A stretch of 14,437 nt of DNA from Campylobacteraceae bacterium (GTDB taxonomy: Bacteria > Campylobacterota > Campylobacteria > Campylobacterales > Campylobacteraceae), in contig JAAYLJ010000034.1 in assembly GCA_012521935.1 (NCBI GenBank), positions 1-14,437 on the forward strand, given 5' to 3'. Made by a program: the position numbers and the translations under genes. The notes beneath the pieces were generated by a model. It saw only the letters and a program-made list of their open reading frames with translations, had not been told where the DNA came from and made no database searches. Shown in pieces: positions 1 to 6,310 of this stretch (positions within the stretch are counted from its first letter, which is position 1; each line of letters starts with the position of its first letter).

Positions 1-518
1 CTCAAATCTCTGCCATACTAGAATGTGTTAAGGCTGCAAAAAAATATAATATTCCAGTAATTGCTGATGGAGGCATTAGGTACTCTGGAGATGTTGCAAA
101 AGCTTTAGCAGTTGGAGCAAATAGCGTAATGATAGGAAGCTTGCTTGCTGGAACTGATGAGAGCCCGGGGGAGCTTATAGTCTATCAAGGAAGACAGTAT
201 AAAACTTATAGGGGTATGGGAAGTATTGGTGCTATGACAAAAGGGAGCACTGATAGATACTTTCAAGAAGGCATGGCAGCAGATAAATTAGTTCCTGAGG
301 GGATTGAGGGGCGTGTTCCATATGCTGGAAGCGTTAGAAATGTAGTTCATCAAATGACTGGAGGACTTAGATCTTCAATGGGATATGTTGGCGCGGCAAG
401 TTTAAAAGAGTATGAAGAGAAAGCTGAATTTGTTGAAATTACAACTGCTGGCTTAAAAGAGAGTCATGTGCATGATGTAATAATTACCCATGAAGCCCCA
501 AATTATAGGGTGAATTAA
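1..518 (+). CDS. guaB: Inosine-5'-monophosphate dehydrogenase, C-terminal part (5' end outside window)
   Basis: IMP dehydrogenase oxidises IMP to XMP with NAD+, the committed step of guanine nucleotide synthesis, in the cytoplasm. The reading frame is open from the window edge (first full codon at position 3), and about 171 C-terminal residues are visible. They carry classic IMPDH signatures: ADGGIRYSGD in the phosphate-binding part of the barrel, GSLLAGTDESPGE, YRGMGSIGAM, the mobile-flap RYFQ with its Arg-Tyr pair, and EGIEGRVPY. The catalytic cysteine loop and any CBS domains lie upstream of the window. The family is about 480 residues, so roughly two thirds is missing only because of the window edge. 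The gene ends 10 bp before metX, which suggests co-transcription. The identification is secure. Confidence 0.97.
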   Translation, partial: QISAILECVKAAKKYNIPVIADGGIRYSGDVAKALAVGANSVMIGSLLAGTDESPGELIVYQGRQYKTYRGMGSIGAMTKGSTDRYFQEGMAADKLVPEGIEGRVPYAGSVRNVVHQMTGGLRSSMGYVGAASLKEYEEKAEFVEITTAGLKESHVHDVIITHEAPNYRVN

Positions 519-528
519 GTTTATATGT

Positions 529-1635
529 ATGGCTTTAAATCTTAAAACAAAAACTGCTCATTTTGACCACCCCTTATACCTAGAGAGTGGTCGTATTTTA
601 GAAAGTTTTGATTTAAAGTATGAAACTTACGGCGTTTTAAATAAAGAAAAATCAAATGTTATTGTGGTTTGTCATGCCCTAACAGGAAATCACCACGCAG
701 CTGGTTTTTATGAAGCAGAAGCAAAACCTGGTTGGTGGGATGGGATGATTGGAGAGGGTAAAGCCATTGATACTGATAAGTTTTTTGTTATTTGTGTAAA
801 TATCATTGGAAGCTGTTTTGGCACAACAGGTCCAATGTCTCCTAGAGGTAAAGATAAAGAGCCTTATAGATTAAAATTTCCCGTTATAACTGTTACAGAC
901 ATGGTAAGAGCCCAAAGAGTGCTTTTTAATAGTTTGGGCATAAATAGTGCTTACGCGGTTATTGGGGGTTCTTTAGGTGCTATGCAAGCTCTTTGTTTTG
1001 CGATAGAGCATCCAAACTTCTCAAAACGAATTATCGCGCTAGCTGGCACTTATGCAACTCAGCCTTGGGCTATCGCTTTTAATAAAATAGCAATGGAAGC
1101 TATCATTAATGATCCTAGATTTAAAGGTGGTTTATATGATAAAGATGCTTTTAATGAAGAGGGATTATCAAGTTTAGCTTTAGGAAGAATGGTAGGTCAC
1201 ATTAGTTTTTTAAGTCCAGATTCTATGGCGAAAAAATTTGGAAGGCATTATGTTGAAACTGATGGGCTTTATGAGCTTTTTGGAAGATTTCAAGTTGAGA
1301 GATATCTTGAATACAATAGCCACAACTTTTCAAAAAGATTTGATCCACTTAGTTATCTTTATATCATTAAAGCTATGAATATCTTTGATGTAACTAGAAA
1401 TTTTGAATCTTTGCAAGACTCACTTAGTAATATTGTGGCAAAGTTAACTCTCATTAGCTTTAAAGGAGATTTACTTTTTTTACCAAAAGAGATGGAAGAG
1501 ATTAAAAAAACAATGTATGATCTTGGTAGATCATCTTTGGTTGAGTATATTGAAATAGATAGCAAATATGGACATGATGCCTTTTTAGTTGAACTTGATA
1601 AGTTTGATATGTATGTAAAAAGAGCTCTTGAGTAA
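529..1635 (+). CDS. metX: Homoserine O-acetyltransferase (MetX family)
   Basis: A cytoplasmic alpha/beta-hydrolase-fold enzyme that acylates L-homoserine (normally with acetyl-CoA) to activate it for methionine synthesis. Its 368 residues match the usual MetX length. Visible signatures are HALTGNHH (about 49-56), GSCFGTTGPMSPRG (94-107), the nucleophile elbow GGSLGA with Ser148, the acid Asp314 in KGDLLFLP, and His349 in YGHDAFL. The catalytic triad is therefore complete. The start ATG at 529 gives the usual MetX N-terminus (LKTKTAHFDHPLYLESG), but there is no clear Shine-Dalgarno within 12 bases, so translation may be coupled to guaB 10 bp upstream. xseB follows after 8 bp. Some MetX-family members use succinyl-CoA, and the acyl donor cannot be settled by eye. 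Confidence 0.95.
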   Translation: MALNLKTKTAHFDHPLYLESGRILESFDLKYETYGVLNKEKSNVIVVCHALTGNHHAAGFYEAEAKPGWWDGMIGEGKAIDTDKFFVICVNIIGSCFGTTGPMSPRGKDKEPYRLKFPVITVTDMVRAQRVLFNSLGINSAYAVIGGSLGAMQALCFAIEHPNFSKRIIALAGTYATQPWAIAFNKIAMEAIINDPRFKGGLYDKDAFNEEGLSSLALGRMVGHISFLSPDSMAKKFGRHYVETDGLYELFGRFQVERYLEYNSHNFSKRFDPLSYLYIIKAMNIFDVTRNFESLQDSLSNIVAKLTLISFKGDLLFLPKEMEEIKKTMYDLGRSSLVEYIEIDSKYGHDAFLVELDKFDMYVKRALE

Positions 1636-1643
1636 GGATAGAA

Positions 1644-1829
1644 ATGGTTGAAGATTTTGAGAAAAAGATAGAAGAGGCAAAAAAGGCTTTAGAAGAGTTA
1701 AATAAAGAAGATATCTCTTTAAAAGAGAGTTTAGAAGCATATAAAAAAGGTAAAGAAGCTTTAAGTGTAGCAGCTAAAATGCTTGAAGAGGCAAAACTAT
1801 CCATAGAAGAGTTAAGTAGTGAAGAGTAG
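1644..1829 (+). CDS. xseB: Exodeoxyribonuclease VII small subunit
   Basis: A 61-residue, strongly charged, helical protein matching XseB, the small subunit that wraps the coiled-coil part of XseA in exonuclease VII, a single-strand-specific exonuclease. The pattern FEKKIEEAKKALEELNKEDI, then SLKESLEAYKKG, then a helix ending KMLEEAKLSIEEL, reproduces the two-helix XseB fold with its conserved L-S/D-L-S-L-E-E-S turn. It is slightly shorter than the usual 70-80 residues. An AAGGA ribosome site at 1634-1638 overlaps the metX stop and places the ATG at 1644. xseA is not in the window, which is common because the two subunits are often unlinked. Its last 11 bases overlap the next gene. A generic short coiled-coil protein is the alternative. 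Confidence 0.85.
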   Translation: MVEDFEKKIEEAKKALEELNKEDISLKESLEAYKKGKEALSVAAKMLEEAKLSIEELSSEE

Positions 1830-2613
1830 CCAAATTGCAGGGCTTCAACTGCCAACTTTACCAATGAGTGAATCAAAGCTAGATTACTATTTTAGGATTT
1901 GTGCTAAAAAAGAGATTTCACTGATTGTTTTAGGAGAGTATGTTTTAAATAGTTTTTTTAAAGAGCTTGAAAAGATGCCAAAGAGCATGATAAATGAGCA
2001 GACAAAACATAAGATTAGTATATTAAAATCTCTTTGTATAAAATATTCACTAACTGTAGTTGCACCTTTAGTGTTAGTTAAAAAAGATGGCTTTAAAAAG
2101 GTTACAGCTAGATTTACTCCAAAAGGGGTAAATTATTATCCACAATATTGGCTAATTGATTTTAAACATTGGAATGAAGATGAGTTTTTTCTACCCTATA
2201 AGGGTAAATATAAGCTTCCAGTTTTAATACATGAAGGGTTTAGATGTGCCATAGTTAATGGTTTTGAAGCTCATTTTGATAATATTTGGCAAGAGGTAAG
2301 AGATAAGAGTATTGACATAGTTTTAATGCCAAATGCAAGTACTTTTGGAAGCAATCAAAGATGGGAAGAGTTACTAAAAACAAGAGCTTTTTTAAATAAT
2401 GTATATATTTTAAGAGTAAATAGAGTTGGTTCTTTTGATAAAAGTTGGGATTTTTATGGACAAAGTATGCTTATAAATCCAAATGGAGAGATTGAAGTTT
2501 TGCTTAATGATAAAGAAGAACTACTTATCTCAAGGGTAGAAAAGAGTGTGGTTAAACAAGCTCAAAAAGAGTGGGGCTTTAAAAAACAGTTGAAAAAAAG
2601 AGGCTTAAAGTGA
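1819..2613 (+). CDS. Nitrilase-superfamily (carbon-nitrogen hydrolase) protein lacking the usual catalytic Cys
   Basis: A 264-residue protein with the overall nitrilase pattern. An N-terminal strand carries the expected catalytic Glu (Glu40 in VLGEYV). A basic segment near Lys116 (DFKHW) may hold the catalytic Lys. A strand-turn segment at about 140-153 (RCAIVNGFEAHFD) is followed by IDIVLMPNAS, which aligns with the usual 'gad-lillvPna' strand. In active members that strand-turn reads like G-V-x-I-C-Y-D/E. Here the Cys position falls on Gly148 or Asn147, and the only nearby Cys (143) lies on the strand several residues too early. It may therefore be a non-catalytic homologue or use different chemistry. 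The start is GTG at 1819, overlapping xseB by 11 bp, with AGAAGAG upstream. It ends in a GTGA overlap with the next gene. The substrate is unknown. Confidence 0.8.
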   Translation: MKSSQIAGLQLPTLPMSESKLDYYFRICAKKEISLIVLGEYVLNSFFKELEKMPKSMINEQTKHKISILKSLCIKYSLTVVAPLVLVKKDGFKKVTARFTPKGVNYYPQYWLIDFKHWNEDEFFLPYKGKYKLPVLIHEGFRCAIVNGFEAHFDNIWQEVRDKSIDIVLMPNASTFGSNQRWEELLKTRAFLNNVYILRVNRVGSFDKSWDFYGQSMLINPNGEIEVLLNDKEELLISRVEKSVVKQAQKEWGFKKQLKKRGLK

Positions 2614-3275
2614 AAGATTTTTTTAAAAGACAAATTGAGTTATGGGGTGAAAAAAAACAAGAAAACTTAAAGAGTAAAAATGTTTTAATTGTTGGATGTG
2701 GAGGGCTTGGAAGCTCTTTAGCTTACGCACTTGGAGCTAGTGGAATTGGAGCTATAACTTTAATTGATTTTGATAAAGTCACTATTCACAATATCCATAG
2801 GCAGATAGCTTTTACACTTGAGGATAATGATAAATATAAAGCAAAAGTTGTAAAAAAAAGGATTTTAAGTAGGTTTAATGAAGTTAAGGTTGAAGTTTAT
2901 ACCTCTACTTTTGATGATTTTATTAAAGAAAGTAAAGATGAATTTGATTTAATAATCGATGCAACAGACAATCTTCCAACTAGAGCAAAAATAGATGAAT
3001 TTGCAAAATCAAAAAAAACTCCATGGCTTTATGGTTCTGTTGAAGCTTTTCATGGACAAGTATGTTTTTTTGAAAATAGTAATTTTAGTGCATTTAATGT
3101 AACAGATAGAAAACCAGCAGGTATTGCAGCGCCTATTGTTATGTTCATCGCTTCATTTCAAGCAAACTTAGCCATAAGGTACCTTGCTGGACTTAGTGTA
3201 AAAAAAGATTATCTATACTATCTATACTTCAATGAAGAGGGTGAGTTTAAAAAACAGACTTTTAAAATGCCTTAA
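2610..3275 (+). CDS. ThiF/MoeB/HesA-family adenylyltransferase (E1-like), short form
   Basis: A 221-residue cytoplasmic protein of the E1-like superfamily, whose members adenylate the C-terminal glycine of a ubiquitin-like sulfur carrier (ThiS or MoaD). An N-terminal R-Q-I-x-L-W-G motif with the candidate Arg finger (Arg7) precedes the nucleotide-binding GCGGLGS (29-35). Next come IDFDKVTIHNIHRQ (52-65) and DATDNLPTR (117-125), which hold the ATP/Mg-binding acidic residues. A strand resembling the MoeB 'G-x-G-Q' segment follows (FHGQV, 147-151). MoeB and ThiF usually have two CxxC zinc pairs. Here only Cys30 and Cys152 exist, so the zinc site and the ThiF sulfur-transfer cysteine are missing. 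The GTG start overlaps the upstream stop by 4 bp (GTGA). No ThiS or MoaD gene is present in the window, so the partner and pathway are unknown. Confidence 0.85.
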   Translation: MKDFFKRQIELWGEKKQENLKSKNVLIVGCGGLGSSLAYALGASGIGAITLIDFDKVTIHNIHRQIAFTLEDNDKYKAKVVKKRILSRFNEVKVEVYTSTFDDFIKESKDEFDLIIDATDNLPTRAKIDEFAKSKKTPWLYGSVEAFHGQVCFFENSNFSAFNVTDRKPAGIAAPIVMFIASFQANLAIRYLAGLSVKKDYLYYLYFNEEGEFKKQTFKMP

Positions 3276-4465
3276 TTTAACTCAAGCTTTGTCTCTAATA
3301 TAGGATAAGCTTTAGTAAAAGTAGTATCTACTAAGTTTAATAAGCCCTGCAACTCTGGGGCAACTAAATAGTAGTTGGCTTTTGCTCTTAAGTACTTTGC
3401 ACCACTTGGTTTTTTTAGCACTAAGGTTTTACTCTCTAATGGCTTAAGTCTTGTATCATTTTCTAATTTAGTAGCTACATAAGAGAAGGCTTCTTCTCCT
3501 CTTCTATCTAAGAATTTAGCTCTAAGATTTACATACTCTTTTTTAATAATTTTTTCATCAGATGAGTAAAATTCAATATCAATTCTAATACTACGCCCAC
3601 TAAATCCAGTTGGAACTTTATGTGGGATTAAATTTTGTACTAAAAGTTCAATATTGCCTAAATTTTCACTAGCAGATAAAGAGATGGCAGTAGTTAAAAT
3701 ATCACTATTTCTAGCCCCAGCAAAAAGGTGACTTTTAATATCTCTAATCTTTGCTGGAGCATTTTCAATAGCAATTTGAGGCGCTATATAGCCTCTTTTT
3801 TTACTCCCCATATGGCAATCTACGCAGCTTATATCGTGCCCAGCCATCTCTTCGCCTGTTTCATAGCCAGGCAAATTACCTATATTTGCATTTCCACTAT
3901 GACAAGAGTTGCAATGGGTGTTGCTATCTTCAAAAAACTCTCTATGATCATTTTTATGAAAAATAGATCTACCACTCTCATCATAAGGGCCTACTATCAA
4001 ATCACCTTTTGTCCAAGTGAAAAGATCAGTTCCATACTCTTTTAAAGAACCCCTATCTTTTATATGATCTATATTGTGACAAACATAGCAACTTATTCCA
4101 TTTTGAGTCTGGGTTGAGTGAAGTTTTTTATCAATCTCTTTTGTCTGCTCAGTCTCTAAGCCAAAAGCTTTTGCATATATATAGTTTTTATCGATTTTAT
4201 CTATTGAAAGTCGTGGATTGTGACATTTAGCGCACTCTAAATTAACCTCTGCTCTTGCTTTGTGAGTTATCTTAGAGGTATAAGTTAGCAAAGAGCTAAA
4301 AAGTTCATTTTTATCCTCACTCGTTCTTGAGTGCCAAGTAGTGCTCCAGTCTGCTAGCTGCTCATCGTGGCAAGCCCTGCAGTTTTGTAAGTCCGTAAAT
4401 TTGGGATCTATTTGAGCAAAAGCAAGAGAGGTTAAAAGTAGAATAGGTATTAATATAACTTTCAT
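3272..4465 (-). CDS. Exported pentaheme cytochrome c (cytochrome c554-like multiheme protein)
   Basis: A 397-residue periplasmic c-type cytochrome. A short Sec signal peptide (basic Lys2, hydrophobic 3-15, likely cleavage after AFA at 15-17) is followed by five CxxCH heme sites: CRACH (29-33), CAKCH (78-82), CYVCH (126-130), CNSCH (185-189) and CVDCH (214-218). Several isolated histidines (such as His45, 116, 170 and 246) could be distal ligands. Residues about 250-397 contain no heme site and look like a beta-rich domain carrying PHKVPTG (281-287), a motif seen in a C-terminal domain of other multiheme cytochromes. No membrane anchor is visible beyond the signal. The ATG has AGGA about 8 bases upstream. 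It is a single gene convergent with the E1-like gene (overlap 3272-3275). The electron donor and acceptor cannot be assigned. Confidence 0.88.
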   Translation of the reverse strand: MKVILIPILLLTSLAFAQIDPKFTDLQNCRACHDEQLADWSTTWHSRTSEDKNELFSSLLTYTSKITHKARAEVNLECAKCHNPRLSIDKIDKNYIYAKAFGLETEQTKEIDKKLHSTQTQNGISCYVCHNIDHIKDRGSLKEYGTDLFTWTKGDLIVGPYDESGRSIFHKNDHREFFEDSNTHCNSCHSGNANIGNLPGYETGEEMAGHDISCVDCHMGSKKRGYIAPQIAIENAPAKIRDIKSHLFAGARNSDILTTAISLSASENLGNIELLVQNLIPHKVPTGFSGRSIRIDIEFYSSDEKIIKKEYVNLRAKFLDRRGEEAFSYVATKLENDTRLKPLESKTLVLKKPSGAKYLRAKANYYLVAPELQGLLNLVDTTFTKAYPILETKLELN

Positions 4466-4506
4466 AACAATTCCTAAAATGATTAAATTAGATATTTAAA
4501 GCCCTT

Positions 4507-4515
4507 AGTATAACA
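4507..4515 (-). promoter_or_regulatory. Extended -10 promoter for the pentaheme cytochrome gene
   Basis: Read on the minus strand the bases are TGTTATACT, an extended -10 (TGn followed by TATACT). Transcription would start near 4500, giving a leader of about 35 nt before the ATG at 4465. No convincing -35 box is present, which is normal for the main sigma factor of this phylum. The call is by pattern only. Confidence 0.55.
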
Positions 4516-4597
4516 TTTTAACTTTAAAAAATAGCAAACTTTAATATTTTAATTAATAAGAAAAAATTGAACTAAAAAAAGAGTCTTAAGCACCGTT

Positions 4598-4606
4598 TGC
4601 TATAAT
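4598..4606 (+). promoter_or_regulatory. Extended -10 promoter for the murC gene chain
   Basis: The bases TGCTATAAT form a perfect extended -10 (TGn plus TATAAT), 55 bp upstream of the murC start. A-rich tracts at about 4518-4580 lie upstream in the place of a -35 region. It is the only strong promoter-like site seen before the six-gene chain from murC to ridA, and lies about 90 bp from the divergent cytochrome promoter. Confidence 0.65.
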
Positions 4607-4661
4607 TAGATCCTATATATGGTTTACTTCATTAAGCTAATTAAAGTTTTAAAGGTAGTAT

Positions 4662-5972
4662 GTGAAAAAAGTACACTTCATTGGGATTGGCGGCATTGGG
4701 CTATCCGCATTAGCAAGGTTTCTACATAAGCAAGGTTATAAAGTTTCAGGTTCAGACATTAAAGAGAGTTCAATCACAAATAGATTAATCAAAGAGGGCA
4801 TAGAGGTTAAAACTCCTCACTCAAAAATAAACATAAAAGATCAAGATTATATAGTCTATTCAGCTGCCATAAAACCAGACAATATAGAGATGCAAGAGGC
4901 TAGAAAGCAGGGAAAATTAATTATTTCAAGAAAAGATGCACTCCTTTTTATCTTAAAAGAGAAAAGAGTTTTTTCAGTTGCTGGAGCACATGGTAAAAGC
5001 ACTACCAGTGCGATGCTAGCATCAATTGTGGATGGAAGCGTAATAATTGGTGCTGAATCAAAGCAGTTTGATACAAACATGGTTTATAAAGAGAGTAAAA
5101 ATGTAATTTTTGAAGCAGATGAGAGCGATGAGAGTTTTTTAAACTCAAACCCTTATGTTGCCATAGTTACAAACGCTGAGCCAGAGCATATGGAGTATTA
5201 TAAGTATGATTATTCAAGATTTTACAAAGCATATGAAAATTTTTTAGAAAGTGCGCAAATTAGAGTAATTAATGCAGAAGATCCTTTCCTCTCATCCTTA
5301 ACTAACCTAGAAGCCATAAGGCTATTTCCAAGCAAAGATATAACACAAATAGATACTAAAATAGTTCAAAATGAGCCATTTACTTCATTTAATTTAAAAG
5401 ATTTAGGAACTTTTGAAGTTTGGGGAATAGGAGAGCACATTGTTTTAGACGCATCATTAGCGATACTTGCTAGCTTGGTGGAGTACGATATTGAGACTGT
5501 TAGAGAGAAGATTAAAAATTTTAGAGGAATTAAAAAAAGATTTGATATTTTAAAAGTTGATAAAAATTTTGCCTTAATTGATGATTATGCACACCATCCA
5601 ACTGAAATTAAAGCAACTTTAAAATCAGCTAAAGTTTATGCAAAAGCGATGGGTTTTGAAACTATTAAAGCCATATGGCAACCACATAAATATTCCAGAA
5701 CTTTAGATAATTTAGAGAGATTTAAAGAGTGTTTTGATGGAGTTGATGAACTTGTTATACTTCCTGTTTTTAGCGCAGGAGAGAAGCCAAAAAAGATAGA
5801 TTTTGAGAGTGAATTTAAGCACCATTCACCTAGATTTGCAGATAGAGTACTAAGCGATTCAAATGGACTATCTTTTGTGGATTTTAAAAAAGGAGTTGTA
5901 AGGTTTGATAAAGGGTTGGTGATAGGCTTTGGAGCTGGTGATATTACCTATCAATTAAGAGGATATTACTGA
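4662..5972 (+). CDS. murC: UDP-N-acetylmuramate--L-alanine ligase
   Basis: A cytoplasmic ATP-dependent ligase that adds L-alanine to UDP-MurNAc, the first amino-acid step of peptidoglycan synthesis. The 436 residues show the full Mur ligase layout. The N-terminal Rossmann part has GIGGIG (8-13). The central ATPase has the P-loop AGAHGKST (107-114), EADESDESF (151-159) and TNAEPEHME (170-178). The C-terminal domain has FRGIKKRFD, DDYAHHPTE (307-315) and QPHKYSRT (340-347). The GTG start at 4662 is chosen from AAAGG at 4651-4655 with a 6-base spacer. An out-of-frame ATG at 4660 is followed at once by TGA. The gene ends in a TGATG overlap with the next gene. The identification is secure. Confidence 0.97.
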   Translation: MKKVHFIGIGGIGLSALARFLHKQGYKVSGSDIKESSITNRLIKEGIEVKTPHSKINIKDQDYIVYSAAIKPDNIEMQEARKQGKLIISRKDALLFILKEKRVFSVAGAHGKSTTSAMLASIVDGSVIIGAESKQFDTNMVYKESKNVIFEADESDESFLNSNPYVAIVTNAEPEHMEYYKYDYSRFYKAYENFLESAQIRVINAEDPFLSSLTNLEAIRLFPSKDITQIDTKIVQNEPFTSFNLKDLGTFEVWGIGEHIVLDASLAILASLVEYDIETVREKIKNFRGIKKRFDILKVDKNFALIDDYAHHPTEIKATLKSAKVYAKAMGFETIKAIWQPHKYSRTLDNLERFKECFDGVDELVILPVFSAGEKPKKIDFESEFKHHSPRFADRVLSDSNGLSFVDFKKGVVRFDKGLVIGFGAGDITYQLRGYY

Positions 5973-6310
5973 TGCAAATTATTGCTTTTTTAACTTTAGT
6001 AGTACTTATTTTACTCATTTTAGAACAAGTTGGCTTTAGCCCAAAGATTAAATATTTTGGTGCAGCTTTATTGGTTGTTATCATTGTTGTAGCTGTTTTG
6101 TATGAGAGAAACTCATCTAAAAAAGGGAGCTACAAAAGAGAATTAGTTCTTCATTTTACTCAAGGTGGGGAGCTTTTGTGTGGGGGAGTTAAAGTAGATT
6201 TAAAGCATTTTAATTATGAAAATGGAACAGAGTCTTTTGTGGCAAAAAAAGAGTTTGAAAACTTAAAAGGAACCATAGTATCCTTGAAAGATTGTGAGAA
6301 AAGCAAGTGA
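5972..6310 (+). CDS. Small two-helix membrane protein of unknown function
   Basis: A 112-residue protein that I do not recognise from its sequence alone. Two hydrophobic stretches, about 2-17 and 28-45, are separated by a short SPKIKYFG turn and followed by a basic, mostly polar tail (ERNSSKKGSYKR onward). By the positive-inside rule both the turn and the tail carry positive charge, so the topology is ambiguous, but a cytoplasmic tail is likely. The ATG shares one base with the murC stop (TGATG), and the stop overlaps the mutS2 start (GTGA), so it is translationally locked between the two. From memory, Helicobacter pylori (HP0622) and C. jejuni (Cj1053c) carry a comparable small gene in the same place, which argues that it is real and conserved. 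Confidence 0.8.
   Translation: MQIIAFLTLVVLILLILEQVGFSPKIKYFGAALLVVIIVVAVLYERNSSKKGSYKRELVLHFTQGGELLCGGVKVDLKHFNYENGTESFVAKKEFENLKGTIVSLKDCEKSK

Noticed and set aside
1502..1876. Minus-strand open frame across the metX/xseB junction
   Set aside because: It is Ser/Phe-rich, as expected from the antisense of Lys/Glu/Leu-rich coding sequence, and spans three confident plus-strand genes.
3728..4045. Open frame of about 105 codons on the plus strand inside the cytochrome gene
   Set aside because: It lies wholly antisense to a gene with five heme motifs, has no family resemblance, and reads like the complement of a coding frame.
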